Source: Lyophyllum atratum
Lineage: Eukaryota > Basidiomycota > Agaricomycetes > Agaricales > Lyophyllaceae
Direction of reading: 5' to 3'
NCBI GenBank assembly: GCA_014905825.1
Contig: JACGCN010000015.1
Coordinates: 372,001-436,000, forward strand
DNA: 64,000 nucleotides
The notes beneath the pieces were generated by a model that was not told the DNA's origin, made no database searches, and saw only the letters and a list, made by a program, of their open reading frames with translations. Position 1 is the first letter of the stretch. Every line of letters begins with the position of its first letter. The position numbers and the translations under genes were made by a program. Positions 23,226 through 36,329 of the stretch are shown here, one piece after another.

Positions 23226-24138
23226 TCAACTCCACCCCGCAAATGCATTTCTATCTAAAATATCACCAAGTCTCTCCTCAGAAGGGAGCATAGAAACAAA
23301 ACTAGACATTAAGTTGTTCGTGACACCTTCCGCAACTGCAGCATTGCCGCGTATGGGCTCGTAGGGTGGGGGTGGTGAGATATAAACATTGTCCTGGGGT
23401 TCGCTAATCAGGTTATCCGAGCCCTCTTGGACCACGAGCTTCAGAACATGAGTCTTTGGACAGAGATGAAGATATAGTGAAGCGTCCTTACCATATGGGA
23501 CCTGTCTGACGCGAAGTGCTCAAGAAACACTTCGCTAGGTATGATCCTAAAGAGGCTAGGAGGCACTCGTATAAATATCTGCGATTGACTTCATACGCAA
23601 AGTTTACTTGCCTCTCAAACTGCGGGGGTACTTCCATAAACGTCCCTTCTAGATAATCTGTGGGTCGTCCGCAGGTTAGATGCTATTCACAGTCTCGGAG
23701 GAAGCCATTGCCTTCCAGAGGACACGGCAATTCTAGTTGAGTGTCGAAATCATAGATCCAAGACTGCCCAAGTCGGGTCCTCGCCGCGGTACCACTGGCC
23801 ACGCCTTGGCTAGACTCAGATTGTAGCAAAATTTGGTCTTGCGTGGGCCGGCGCAATAAAAGCACTACATGATAGTCCCAGACTACAGGATAATGAGGTT
23901 CCCGAGCGAGTTTCTGATTCCACAAAGCGACCTAGGAGAACAACGGTCTAAGGACGGCAGGTATCTTCGGGTCTGGGGGGAAGCTGACCGTCTTGGTACG
24001 GTTTGAAACGAACACAACAAAGACCCTCCAGCTCTGAACGATTTCGGGATCTTCATGGAAATTTTGAGCTAGCAGATATACATTTTCTTCACAATAGCAG
24101 CTGGTGTAGGGAGTAGTGGGAAGAGATGGAGGATTCAT
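23226..24138 (-). CDS. NTAQ1: Protein N-terminal glutamine amidohydrolase (NTAQ1)
   Basis: Converts N-terminal glutamine to glutamate as the first step of the Arg/N-degron pathway. The thiol catalytic triad motifs are visible: YTSCYCEENVYLLAQ with the nucleophilic Cys near residue 13, WDYHVVLLL with the catalytic His, and a YDFDTQLELPCP strand with the Asp. FRIIPSEVFLEHFASDRSHM and a PPPPYEPIRG/FVSML region complete the fold, ending at 23226. Length (about 230-250 aa) suits the family. One intron (23711-23658) appears to use a GC donor and another (23607-23579) would be only 29 nt. An in-frame upstream ATG at 24345 exists, but 24138 fits the family length. Confidence 0.88.
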
Positions 24139-24345
24139 AGCTGTTTCCCAGTAACAAACGTATTTCTGAGACTGGTGAGATCGTGTGAGATCCTCAATAA
24201 GCGGGTAGGGGTGGGCAGGGATGACGGGGTGAGTATGTATGCGTTGGATGGGCTCGAAGTCGATCTGGCCTGCGCCGCGTAGCACCCCGGGCACACAGCG
24301 CCCGATCTTGGACGAGAAAGCCGGATTATAGTCCTGTCCACTCAA

Positions 24346-24821
24346 CTAAATGTGCTCATGCCAGTCAAGGGGCGGGATCAGGGCGACGGCTTTGATCTTC
24401 AAGTGTGTTGAATTTTCGGAAGCCTCGGCCCGGAAGTTAGACGGAGGGATGCTTAGTATAATAATAGAGGGAAATTGTACACGTCCGCATGAGACAAGGA
24501 TGAGATTCAGAACGATTCAGAGTCATCATAAGACAAGTCCATGTGGTATATTTCATAGTAGAGTATATCGTGATTTTCTTTTCACAGTGTTCGGCTTGTG
24601 ATTTTTGATTCTTGAATCATGAGCAGGGTTACACCATCTAATCGAGCAATCGGCTCGTTTACGAGCTCCGGCCGAAACAAGAGACACCCTGGGTCGTACG
24701 TGGTATATTGGGGAGGGCTGCAAGACATTTTATCAATGTTGGCCTAGAAAGGTTAATCGCGATGGGACTCACACTGGGTATAAGAGGTGATGGTACAGAA
24801 GACGTCAACCTGACGAGTACG
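24346..24821. other. Intergenic, no gene seen
   Basis: About 480 bp between NTAQ1 (5' side) and the next minus-strand gene. No domain, RNA or repeat was recognised. Confidence 0.4.
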
Positions 24822-25202
24822 TCATGAAGATTTGGCAGGTAGTTTCTTTCTCAGCACCAGGTCAGGAGATGACGTGTCTTGCCTAAATGGTACGAATACG
24901 GGCGTCCGTGGTTGGGAAGTGGGAGACATACGTCGTGGTTGTGGTGCTTTCACATGAGATGGAGTGTGCGGGGAACCGAAAGATTGAGACGACGCTGATG
25001 AGGACACTGATGAAGGTGTGCCAGGCGAGGACGAGAATGTGGGCGCAAAATGCGATTGATTTCGCGCCGATGGTATGAGTACGGGGTACCGCGACGGCAT
25101 AGGCGGTGCTGGCACAAGGCCTGAGCCGTTCGTAAACGGATGCGTTGCAAAAGGGTCGAATGAATCCAGTATTGAGGGCGTCATGGTGGTTGGTGAGAGC
25201 AA
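24822..25202 (-). CDS. Short Ser/Pro-rich hypothetical protein
   Basis: A single exon of 126 codons. It starts MLSPTTMTPSILDSFDPF, is Ser/Pro-rich and probably disordered in the middle, and ends with an ordered-looking motif TPVFVPFRQDTSSPDLVLRK. I do not recognise a named domain. The C-terminal motif looks conserved rather than random, which is why I call it a gene. No partner or location signal is seen. Confidence 0.5.
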   Translation of the reverse strand: MLSPTTMTPSILDSFDPFATHPFTNGSGLVPAPPMPSRYPVLIPSARNQSHFAPTFSSSPGTPSSVSSSASSQSFGSPHTPSHVKAPQPRRMSPTSQPRTPVFVPFRQDTSSPDLVLRKKLPAKSS

Positions 25203-26287
25203 GTAGGTTGAGTTGGCTGGACTTGCGATCCAGACATCCTTATAAGCCAGAAAAAAAAAAGATATTTGATTTTCCGAAATCGTCCCGGAACACGGAAAGT
25301 AGCCCGAATCGAGTTAAAGGGGTTGGGGGTCGGAGAAGCGGGCTGCCTCGCATGTCACATGCATTTCCCCGCAATCTGAAATGCAGGCCTAGACTCTGCC
25401 ACTGCTTGGGATAATGTCGGGGTATAAACACGTGTAAAAACCGAAGAGTGAACGCGGTTGTTCGTGTGCGTCGAGGGCGGAGCCAAACAGAAGCAACTCA
25501 CCTCGTCAATTATCTCAGTACGTTCAAACTGCTGATTTGGAGAGCTCTATACATATGCAAGGCTTATCCCCTGATCCTCCTTTGTTGCCTGAACAGAGGA
25601 TGCTTGCTCAGGTACGCGACCCACAGCATGAACAATCCCAAGCGAAGTGACTGTCATCTGATCACAGGTACCTGGATGTGAGTAGTTACTTTTAGGTACT
25701 AGCGCTATCATCTCTAACACTCACGTAAGATCAGCATCCCACAGGCGTAGACTACATGCACGTTAAACGTGCACGCGCGTGGCGGTCCCCAAATAGCCTG
25801 ACGGAGATTAGTGAGTTCGCGAAAAGATAGCACCTGTTGTCGGCACCATCCATCACTTGATCCACGAGAATTCTATACGCGCAGCATGCTGGACGGTCGA
25901 TTTATGATGTCTCAAGCGTCTTCGAAGCCTGTCGACGGTAGCTTTACGAAAGAGGAGGTGAACACATCGCGTAAGTCTACGCGACGGACTCACTGAGCTT
26001 GAAACAATGGACTGTGACATGCACCGGGTCAAGAGAAGGAGTGGGAGAGAACGGATGGCGAATAGACGACTCAAGCAGGGGAGTACGCATCATGTTTATT
26101 CTGTTTTTCAACGCTCAGATTGAGGAAGGTAAATCTCACTCCGTCGAGATTCGAAGGATGATGTATACCAATGAAAGTTTACATCCGGAATGCTCTACTT
26201 GGCAGGATGATACTGTGCATGCAGCGTGCCAGGCCTTGACATCGAAGAAGCCACGACCGGAGTAAGAATCGCCAGGGATGCTTCGAT
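25203..26287. other. Unresolved stretch, possible plus-strand gene fragments
   Basis: About 1.1 kb between the short hypothetical gene and ATP12. Plus-strand fragments look mildly coding, for example QTADLESSIHMQGLSPDPPL near 25530-25610 and MHVKRARAWRSPNSLTEISE near 25755-25820. They could be joined by GT-AG introns, but no domain is recognised and the frames do not connect cleanly. A short A-run lies near 25250. Confidence 0.3.
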
Positions 26288-27423
26288 TCATACGTTCGAC
26301 AGGAGGCAGGCAGCGCTGCCGAGCTGCCTCCTGACATCGTGATAATCTACATCATGAGCTGCGAGATGCAAATATGGTTAGGTTTGCTTCAGTCATGGGG
26401 ACGCAGGGACGTACTATCCTCGACTTCTCCCCACCGCTCAATTTGACTAGAAACCTCCACAGTCGCAGCTAGAGACGCCTGCTCCACGGTGAGGTGCTTC
26501 TTGACTAGGGCTAACGCGATGATGAGTGACTTTGTGGTATAGGTCGCGCGTTCTATTGCTAAGGCGCGCTATTCAGCATTCAAGCTACTAGACGTGAGAG
26601 TCGCGAATCTCACCAGCCATTTCCCATTGATCGAACTTGGACAGCACCTTTCTCAGCTTCTCTTTGGTTGCCTCAGGCTGCGAGCTAAACAATAGCGACT
26701 CGGCCTTGTTTATTTCGACATCAAATGTCTTCCGCGCCCACTCTAGTAATGGATCCCAATGCTCAGCCTGCAAGCGTTCAAGCTGCGGGGGATAATCTTG
26801 GTAGAAGCTGAGCGAAGGTTAATTACTTGTTCCAGCAGATCATAGAAACCACCTCACCATATGGTATCTGAATCTATATATTTAAGCACGGCCTCCTGAA
26901 CCTCTATACGGGTCGCCTCCTCGCTCAAATTATCAATAGCTCTCGAAGCAATTGAAGTCTAAACACAGTCGGTCATCAGTTTGTCTCAACGAACAGCAGA
27001 GAGCAGCCACGTACTGCAGGGAGGGCATGGGGCTTCAACAGCGTCTCTTGGTGATCCCACTCTGCAGCTATAAGCGATGCAAACAAAGACTTGTTCTCGG
27101 GCAAGGTCAATACCTTTCCGGATGGAGTCTTCAACGCACGTCCGTCTAAGGTTACTGTCAACGCAGAGCCGCGTTTCTCCACTCCAACTTCATCCCAGAA
27201 CCGTCTCATGGTCGCTTCCGCGCCTAGACCTTGGTGTAAGAGTGACGGAAGTAGTTCGGTGGCAGAAAGACATACGGTTAGTCTCCGTGATAGCAGGTCC
27301 GTCTGGAGAAGCAGCAGTAGAGTTCCATCTCGGCCTTGGTATCGTACGAGGTCGAAAAAGCCTCGTCAACGACGCTACAGCCCACCGGTTGCAGGTAGCC
27401 CGACCTAGTCGTGCAGGAAGCAT
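26288..27423 (-). CDS. ATP12: ATP12, mitochondrial F1-ATPase assembly chaperone
   Basis: Matrix chaperone that binds the F1 alpha subunit during ATP synthase assembly. The N-terminus MLPARLGRATCNRWAVASLT is a basic mitochondrial presequence. The ATP12 domain follows: RRFWDEVGVEKRGSALTVTL, DGRALKTPSGKVLTLPENKS, LIAAEWDHQETLLKPHALP, then DYPPQLERLQAEHWDPLLEW and ERATYTTKSLIIALALVKKH, ending with DVDYHDVRRQLGSAACLLSN. About six short introns of normal type are needed and no frame break was seen. It lies head-to-head with MSH3 over a 134-bp shared promoter region. Confidence 0.92.
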
Positions 27424-27557
27424 TTGGGGAGATGACAACTTTGCCGAAAAAAGTTGATGGCTCGCCACGTGATCCTCGATCACTTCACGTCAGAATTCAG
27501 AATCACAAGTCGCGCCAAGAACTGCTGAACTTTCTTTAGTGTTTCTCCTCAACAGCC

Positions 27558-30500
27558 ATGTCACCGAGAAAGCCACAGGGACGACCTCAGCCCATAATAT
27601 CGTCTTTCTTTCAGCCTTCTCAAAGGGTTGCGTCCAGCAAGAGGGCAGCCTCTCCCGTTCAAGTCGACCTGACTGCTGACAGTGACGGCGAACCACCCCT
27701 AAAGAAGGTCAAGAGCGTGAAGGCCGCTTATAACTCGCCAGAACGTTCCAGCGCAGGAGCGGCAGACCAATGGCGTTTTACACCTGTCTCTCCAGACAAA
27801 CCCGAAACGAGTGCTGCACCAAATCAGCGTTCCGAGGCAGAAATCGCCGCTGCCAGGGAACGACACGAGACGTTCAAGAAAAAGCTGCTTCTGGAGAACA
27901 AACCCCGTATTCGAAAGGATGACCTATCAAAATTGGAATCAGAGCCTGCGCCGATCGAAGTGCAAGATACAGACAGCGCGGGCGAGGAGTCTGATCATGT
28001 TTTCAAAGAGCTGAGTTTAATGTTCTCGAACAAAGGGAAGGGTAAGAGTAAGGCCGTAAGCGCTCCCACCAGGAAGCCCAAGAAGTCACCAGTGGTGGGC
28101 CCGAGTGGTGAGCCGTATACACCGTTGGAGAACCAGGTATGAAAGCCATTACCCGCAATATTTCGTCTGATGTCCTTCGGACTTCTAGATCCTCCAGCTC
28201 AAGGCAGATAATCCCGGGACGTTACTCATGGTTGAGGTCGGGTATAAATACAAATTCTTTGGGGAGGATGCCAAGGTGAAGACGTGCATTGCTTAGATGT
28301 TTTGGCTGGTGTTGACGAGCAGTAGGTCGCTGCAAAAGAGCTAGGAATGGTGGCATTTAACGATCGCAATTTTCTGGTCGCGTCGATTCCAACTCACCGA
28401 CGGGATGTCCACTTGAAGAAGTGCGCTTAAACTTTCCTCGTCTTATACATCAATATACTAATGCGGTAGCTTAGTCTACTTTCGAAAGGCTACAGAGTTG
28501 GGATCGTAAACCAAATTGAGACTGCTGCGCTCAAGAAAGTCAGCGATAACAGAAATGCACCCTTCACAAGGAAACTTACCCATCTCTACACAGCTGCCAC
28601 GTAAGCAAGTCTCGCTCTTTCGCTTCCGCAAATAATTCAAAGTTTCTTCTGTAGCTATGTGGACGACCTTAACTCTGTTGATGATCTAGAACCATACACA
28701 CCACCCCCTTTTCTCTGTCTCATAGAAGAAAGCAAAGGAAAAACCTCAGGCGAGGTTTCGCTAGGGATGATCACAATCTGCCCGAGCACAGGAGATGTAG
28801 TCTGGGACAGTTTTGATGGTAAGAAATACGTCTTGATCACCATTCAGGATGCTTACGGTTTGTAGACACATTAATGCGGATTGAGCTTGAAGTATGTGGG
28901 ATGAGGTTTGATGCGCCTGTCTAACGTATGTCATTTTTTAGACGAGACTTGTTCACACAAGACCCACCGAGCTATTGTTGCCCAAGGATGGACTATCTGT
29001 TCCAACGACGAAGATGCTGCACCACTTCACGGGGTACGTCTCATTCATGTTCTTCGTCAAGTCACTTCAGTGATATTGCATCTAGAACTTCTTCCGCGGG
29101 GCATAAAATTCGTACGGAACATTTTGCAAAGACCATGTCGTATATAGATGCCTTTCAGGTGGTCTCAGATTTCTACACTGACAAGACGAAGGCGGCAGCA
29201 GCATCCGAAAGCTTTAAATCCGGTACGTACGTTGTACCTGCCCGTTTCCCGACTGTAGTCTAAGTTCAAATGTCCAGGGAGATTAATGGCAGAGGTTGCC
29301 GACTTCCCAAAGCGGGTGGTAATTGCCCTCGCTCATGCGATCAAGTATCTCTCAGCGTTCAGTATAGCAGACGCTTTATTGGAAACACGATTCTTTAGCA
29401 AGTTCACAACCAAGGCCCACATGCTCCTCGCTGGTAATACATTGACGAACCTCGAGATCTACCGCAATGAGACGGATCAAACTACAAAGGGTTCACTCCT
29501 ATGGGTACTTGATCGGACAAAAACTAAGTTTGGTGCGAGGTTGCTCCGAAGTTGGATCGGACGGCCATTGGTGGATAAGCGGTAAGGACGACTATTCTAA
29601 GTAACCCATACGCTTACTTCATCATGCTGCCCAGCGTTCTCCAGGATCGTGTCGAGGCTGTTGAAGAGATCATCGCAAGTCCTTCAGAGGAGCTCGTGAC
29701 TCTTCGTCAGATTCTCAGAAAACTTCCAGACCTAGCTAGAGGTCTCTGCAGAATTCAGTACGGACAGGTACATGTCAATTGCTACGTGTCATATGCTGGA
29801 TCTGACAGTCTGATTAAGTGCACTCCTCAAGAGTTGGCCATCCTCCTGCCAGCGTTCAATAAAGTAGCGGTGGCCTTTGGCACAGTTGCTACTCCACCAG
29901 ATGTTGGGTTCAAGTCAAGTCTCCTGAACGAGATCATTTTCTCTTTTCCGAAACTTCAAGAGCCTATGAAGGAGCTGATGTCAGCAATTTCCCTTAAACA
30001 TTCTGCTGATGGTAAGAAGGACGCCATGTGGACCGACCCGGAGCGCTATCCAGACATTGCGGATGCAGACATGGTGTGCACTCTTTCATAAGCATATCTT
30101 GAATTACAACCAACATCTATATGAAGGCTATTCAGCATGTAGCGGTTGAGCTCGAAGATCAGCTGAAAGCCAGTGAGTTTGTAGGGCATCGTATGTATCT
30201 CAGTCCCTGGTCCTGACGAGTGTGCATCAGTCAGGAAGCTATTAAGAATGCCTTCACTCAAATGGACAACTGTTGCCGGTGATGAAGTGAGTCGTTCTGA
30301 GTAGTCTAAACTTGCATAACTCACAAAGTTCTAGTACTTGGTAGAAGTGAAGAGGAGCGAAAATAGGCCTATCCCCGATCACTGGGTTATGCACTCCAAG
30401 TAACTTGGTCTGCTACCCAAGAGAATTGCGGCTGACTGTTCGGTTGATAGAACAAAATTCTTCGCTCGTTACCAGCCACCAACAGTGAAAGAAAAGCTTG

Positions 30501-31860
30501 ATGAAAAGGCTCAGTACCAAGAAACGCTTCAGGTAAATGTCGTTCTTTCTCCATCCTCATTCATAAAGTCTGACTTTAGTAGGCCGCAGCGAACGAAGCC
30601 TTTTCTTCATTCCTAGAGGAGATCGCTCTGAATTACTACGGCGTCCTCCGGGACGCTGTGAACAAGCTAGCTGTTGCGGACTGTTTGCTGAGCCTGGCAT
30701 TGGTGGCTCTCCAAGACAACTATGTCCGTCCTACTTTTACCGATGACGACACCCTCGAAATAGTCGACGGCCGGCATCCGATGGTAGAGTCCCTTCGACC
30801 CGACCCTTTCGTTCCCAATACCATTCTAATGGGCGGTGGAAAACCAAGAAGCAAAATTATAACTGGACCTAATATGGGAGGGTATGTTATATTTATCCGC
30901 TCTTTCGGTCAGTAGCAGACTGTTTTCCATTGCAGGAAAAGCTCTTGTGTTCGCATGATTGCTCTCATTGCCATTATGGCGCAGATCGGGAGCTATGTAC
31001 CTGCTGCATCAGTCAAACTAGGATTGCTCGACTCTGTTCTTACCAGAATGGGTGGTACGTGAAGGATTTTGGGCGGTACGTATATATTCTGACTTTTACA
31101 CCACCAGCATCCGACGATCTGGCCAGAGGACGTTCTACGTTCATGGTAGAAATGTCTGAAACCAGCGAGATATTGCACTCTGCAACGCAGAATAGCCTAG
31201 TAATCTTGGACGAACTCGGACGGGGAACTTCAACATTCGATGGCGTCAGTTACGATTTTATTTCGATTCCCAAGACTTCGTGCCTGATGTCTCAATCCCT
31301 TCTCAGATGGCCATAGCTGATGCTGTGATGCAGCAGCTCGTAGAGACAACGAAGTGCAAAACGCTTTTTATCACGCACTATCCTCTTGTTGCTTCTAACC
31401 TCGAAAGCAAACTTCCCCTCGACGTGGAAAATCTGCACATGGGGTATGAAGCAGAGTCTCGTATAAATGGAACGCGAGAAATCACGTTCCTCTATCGGTT
31501 GATTCCTGGCATGGCGACAGGTAAGTGAATCCCCGATCTGACAATTTTCATGGAGTTGAAGCTCCGTTCTAGAATCATTTGGGATTGAGTGCGGCCGCCT
31601 TGCAGGTCTTCCAGAATCACTCTTGACGGTGGCTGAGGAATCTGCCTCTAAGTTGCAGATGAATGTGAGGGATCGCACGAAAAGAAATAGGTCAGTCATT
31701 ATGACTTTTCGTGGAGTATTCTAAATAATCCATATGGATGCGCAGACTCTTCAAAAGTGCAAGACTGCTGGCCGAGTGCCTAAGCAGTAGAGGAACTGTT
31801 GCTGCGGCCGGAGTCCATGAATTGCGGGCCATCGCAAGCTCAGACTTGAGCGAACATTAG
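27558..31860 (+). CDS. MSH3: DNA mismatch repair protein MSH3
   Basis: MutS homolog that pairs with MSH2 (MutS-beta) to recognise insertion/deletion loops. The N-terminus has a perfect PCNA-binding box QPIISSFF, then a disordered region with a KKVK basic patch. Domain I ([48 protein letters not shown]), the connector, lever and clamp follow, then the ATPase with Walker [34 protein letters not shown], Walker [16 protein letters not shown] and [10 protein letters not shown]. The C-terminal helix-turn-helix region ends at 31860. I count about 17 introns, all with ordinary GT-AG sites, and no frame break. [11 protein letters not shown] in domain I separates MSH3 from MSH6. Confidence 0.95.
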
Positions 31861-32130
31861 TTCGAATCTCTGTATACATACCCTCCGGAGGAGTTCGTAC
31901 GTCTTGCTAAATGACATCGAATGGAATTTCAAATTTCAATGATCCTGGGGAGAATGTGTTGCTTGCGTTGCCAGAGGCTTAGGTTGTACCAGAGCGTACC
32001 TGCATCCGAATCGAACTTACATGTATCTTGGTGGTACTATGGTAGCAAGAAAGCCACGGAAGATCATGAGAAATATATTCAATCCGTGGTAAATGAAGGA
32101 GGTGAACCAATGAAATCCAAAGAATATCGT

Positions 32131-35100
32131 CTACGTTTTGTCCGTTTTGACCTTTTTCCGCTTTGTCTTCTTCGTCACAGCTGTAGGTTCTTCGGTCTGA
32201 GCCAGATCATCTGCCTTTCTTTTGGTAGCGGACTTCGCCGATGATGTGCTTGTCTCTGCTGCTCTGGAGAGACGAACAATGTCTTCGCACATCTTCTTGA
32301 GACCTGGAGAGTTTTTGAAACGGCTAGATGATCCGAGACGGCCAGCAAGCGTGTGCCAGGAATCAGGCTGCCACACCTCTGTAACAGAGGCCTGGTCCAC
32401 GCGCTGAGTTTGGCGAGTGGCGACAAGTCCCAATTTGAAGAGTTCCTTCAGCTGCGCGGCAGTGAGATTGATCTTCTCGTCGCAAGCGCTGGCAGCAACC
32501 TCCAGCAGGGATTTCCGCACAAGTCTCATGAACTCCATCACATCCGCTGGTTTAATATTGTCCTGAATCGAGGTCAGTTAATCTTCATTCGACCATAGAT
32601 CATGGATCGGAATCATACCATCGCAGGAATCTGGCTAATGAGAGTGTCCAAAAGCTGATATGCTTGACCTTGCCGATAAGCATTAACAGCTCGGCCAGAC
32701 AAGTCAAGGAGATGGTTGCGAAGGGCCCATGCAGACGTGGGGGAACGCCGAATGAAATCCTGGAAGAAATTGCTATTAAGAGCGGAATTCTTCCTTGTCA
32801 TGAAGTCGGATAGGGATTGTTGATATATTTCGAGGAGGGCCTTTTCGGAGTCAAGATGGACCAATATCCTGGACAAGTATAGACTGCATTGACTGAGAGT
32901 CGCGAGCATGTCGGAGGAATGAACCTTGCGGGCACGTGTGTGAAGATCGGTGACGATGGCGAGAGTCGACTCCACGTCAACGTCAACTGGGATCTCCTTG
33001 GATTTTGCAATCCGCGACCGAAGTATGCCTTTAGCCTTGTCCGATAGTTGTCGTTCATCTTGGCCAGTGCCGGCAATGAGTTCAATAAGAGGAGGGATCA
33101 AGCGAACAACAAGACGGCTTGAGGGTTGTTTCTTGACAAAAGTGTCCACAAGGTCAAGCACGCGATTTTTGAAATGAGTGGCCTCCCGCTGCACACCAAC
33201 GCCTGAGCAACATGAGTAAATATGAGGCGAGTATGCTTCGGATTCGAAATCTTACTGTTGGCCGTTTTGTTTCCATTCGCCTGTGATCTGAAAACTGCCG
33301 CGAGTTGTTCGTCGATGGCCATCATTTGGTCATCATCCATTAGCTCCTCGTCCTCGTCTGAGTCGTCCGTGGCAGCCTCAATACCGTTCACTCGGAGCGC
33401 CTCTTCAATCTTATGGCGAAGCACGAGGTCTTCTTCTTCATCGTTACTGTCATCGTCTTCTAAGCCAACATCGCTTTCCTCGCTCTCCTCCTCAGACTCC
33501 TCTCCTCCCTCATCACCGTTTTCGTCAACGCCACTCATCTCTTCATCGTCGTCTTCTAGTAGCTCAGTAGGATCACGGCGCTCCAGTTGCTATGACCCGA
33601 TATGAGTATCAATCTTAACGGCGAAGTTATCGGCTTACCGTGACGATAAGATCAATGGTCGACTCCTGAACAGCACCGGAAAGCAACGCAAAAACCTGGT
33701 TACCAACAGTGCGCATATACGCGGTGGATTTTTCGAGGAAACCGATGATAGTGTCGACGAAGATGTCGACCGGTTCTGCAGCAGCCTCGTCGGTGTCCGC
33801 GGCAGCCGACTTCCTAGCCTTTTTGCTTTTCTTCCCTTGAGGGAACATGCGAGTTGCTCCATCAATGGTTGCCTAAGCACAGAGCGCACATCAGTTATCG
33901 AGTATTAGAACGTGGCAGGAAAAGACACACCTCCAATGCTTCTGTGTCGACTTCCTCCTCCTCATCTGTACAATATTGCTGTAGGACAGTCGCCAACAAA
34001 AGTAACTCGGCACCCTTGGCCGCTTCTTGGCGTTCATCGGTGACCTAACGAAAAAAAGTCATGAAGCGGACGATTTCAGTCATCAATTGTCGTTCACATA
34101 CAGTCCTTAGCCGTGTAGCAATTTCCTGCGCCTTGGTACGGAGAGTCAGATCCTCACCTTCAAGGGGATTCTGAAGTGAGACATGTTTGGTGTCCTCTTC
34201 TAGGGCTTGGATAGTTCGAAGAACTTTGGAAACCCAGATCTCCCCATCAGAGGCGACTGATGGACTTTCGATGATTTTTCGCCTGACTTCACGACGGTGG
34301 TCTGCGCGTTCAAGTCACCGACGCAACTTAGCAGCCTAGTGCGACAGGATCGGCGCAGGTCATCTGAGAAAGCTGGGTGGGGTATTGAGTGCAAGCTACA
34401 AGAAGTGTCAGCCATAAGGAAAAAAAGTGCTTCGCGAAGGACATACAGGCAAGGAAGGGGCTCTTTTCAGGATTTCTTATTGACGACGAAGAGACCAGTG
34501 GACGGCAAGCCAATCTAGTATCGACTTGCACCCATTCATCGCTTTTGGGGATCGCCCCACTGCGAATCAGAGCACCAAGCTGCTCTATAATCCACAACCG
34601 TCGGGAAGTTGATCGCTTGGATATCCTCTCTGTACAAAGGTTTAGATTTGCTAGTAAGCGAGAATAAACCAAACGTACGTGGATTGCCCTGCTGGCACGT
34701 CAGCTTGCCCAAGGAGGTATGAGATATAATTCTTGACACCCTCGGCGTCCATCGAAGTCAAGAGCTTTTCGACCGTTTTTGTTTTCGTCAGCCTATCAAA
34801 TTGTTGACTACCATTCACGCCCGTTAGCTGGATAATCAAGGCAAAACCGAGTTGCGGGTTGCTTTGAACGAAAGCCTGGACATCAGTGGCCTACAAGGTG
34901 ACGTCAGTTCGGCTCTACTGATGCAAAGGTTCGATCTGAAGTACCGCTTGTCTTGCTATTTTGTGCAGATACCGATCTTGATGTGAAAGATGGTTGATCC
35001 ATGTCCGCATGAAGTTTTTCGTGAACAGCATAGGCATACTATCCTTAGTAACACGCGGTAAGGCCTTTTGGAAGACTTGGAAACCCCAATATTTCCGTTC

Positions 35101-36329
35101 GGCCGAGGCGGTCGACGAGAACAAAGATTCTAGCCGGAGCTGGGCGTCAGATGTCAGAACGTGCGCTTCGTAGTCTACATACCGTCAACAACTATTCGGA
35201 AGAATTCCTGGAATGATCCCCGAGGGGACTGAGTAGAATTAGGGCCAGGAAGAAGCTGTTCGAGTATTGTGTCCCAGACAAAATGTAGCTGGGGTTTCCA
35301 ATTTCCGGTGGAGGCCTTCGGGATGTTTTTCGCGTCTTCTTCATCGACAGCTGATTCCTAAAAACAACAATTTGTAAATTACACAACGTACACTATGTAT
35401 GGTTGTGGTACTACCTTCAGTATGCGTGCTATGTTCTGCAGGTTACCTAGCATGAAGCAAATCAGGATTCTTGAAGGAAGGCAAGAAGAGTTTGCGCCAA
35501 TCGCGATCGGGGTATAAAGTTTGCAGCTTGAGTGCCAGGGCCACCTTTTCTGGTGACCAGTTTTGATTTTCTACAAAAAGCTGTTGCAGCGTAGCTTCCA
35601 CAGCGTCCTTTTTCCAAGGAACTTCGGAGTCTTGCAAAGCATCTACGGCCAGAGTGATCGTCCACCACGCACTTTCACGCAACCAGGATTTCTTCTCTCC
35701 TAGAGCAAGTAATTCCTTGATAGTCTCTTCGTAACTTGAGAGTGTAGAGATGTCTGCGCCAGATGACGCAGATGCGGTCAAAGATCCAGCCCGCACAAGA
35801 AGACCGGATTGGATAACGGAAGTAAGACCGAATAGTCGCGCGAAAAGAACGTCACGTTCTTCCTGACCAGTCATTGAGCCTTGCGTCTTGGTTCCGTCCG
35901 CGATCAAGGTAACAATTTGGGAGCAAGTAATCGTCTCCAATCGCGAGAGGAGCTATCCGAAGTGTGAATAGGTCAGAATGTCCACAGACAAGCAGATGAT
36001 GCCCAGGTAACACGCACTTCGGTCAATGCAACTGCAAAACCCAACCGACTACTCTCTCTCGGGCTAGCCAACCCGCGCACCAGTCGCCTTATAGAGTAAG
36101 AGACATCTTGAGCATTCAAAAGATCCAGGCCGTCAGACTTAGAAGTCCCCTCTTCATCGTCTTCCTCGTCACCTTCCTCTTCAGATCCTGAGCTTGAGCC
36201 GTGTGCAGGTTTGGGAACGAACTGCGTTTGAAATTGTTCCAAGGCTCCGACAAGCTTGATAGAGGCGTCTAAACGCTCCTTTTTGGATGCCGACGATAGG
36301 TGCCAGAACAGCGGCAAGGTCGTCGTCAT
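32131..36329 (-). CDS. POL5: POL5 / MYBBP1A nucleolar factor (DNA polymerase phi family)
   Basis: Essential nucleolar protein for rRNA synthesis and ribosome maturation. Despite its name it is a HEAT-repeat protein, not a polymerase. The start is MTTTLPLFWHLSSASKKERL, followed by the conserved VSYSIRRLVRGLASPRESSR and LGFAVALTE. Helical repeats run for about 1,000 residues. A strongly acidic Asp/Glu region near 33300-33550 (EEESEESDVGLEDDD) and the DDDQMMAIDEQLAAVFR motif are typical of the family. The tail TKKTKRKKVKTDKT is a nucleolar localisation signal. Several short introns are present, and one base is missing near 34318, where the frame jumps between SCVGDL and RADHRREVRRKII. Confidence 0.9.
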
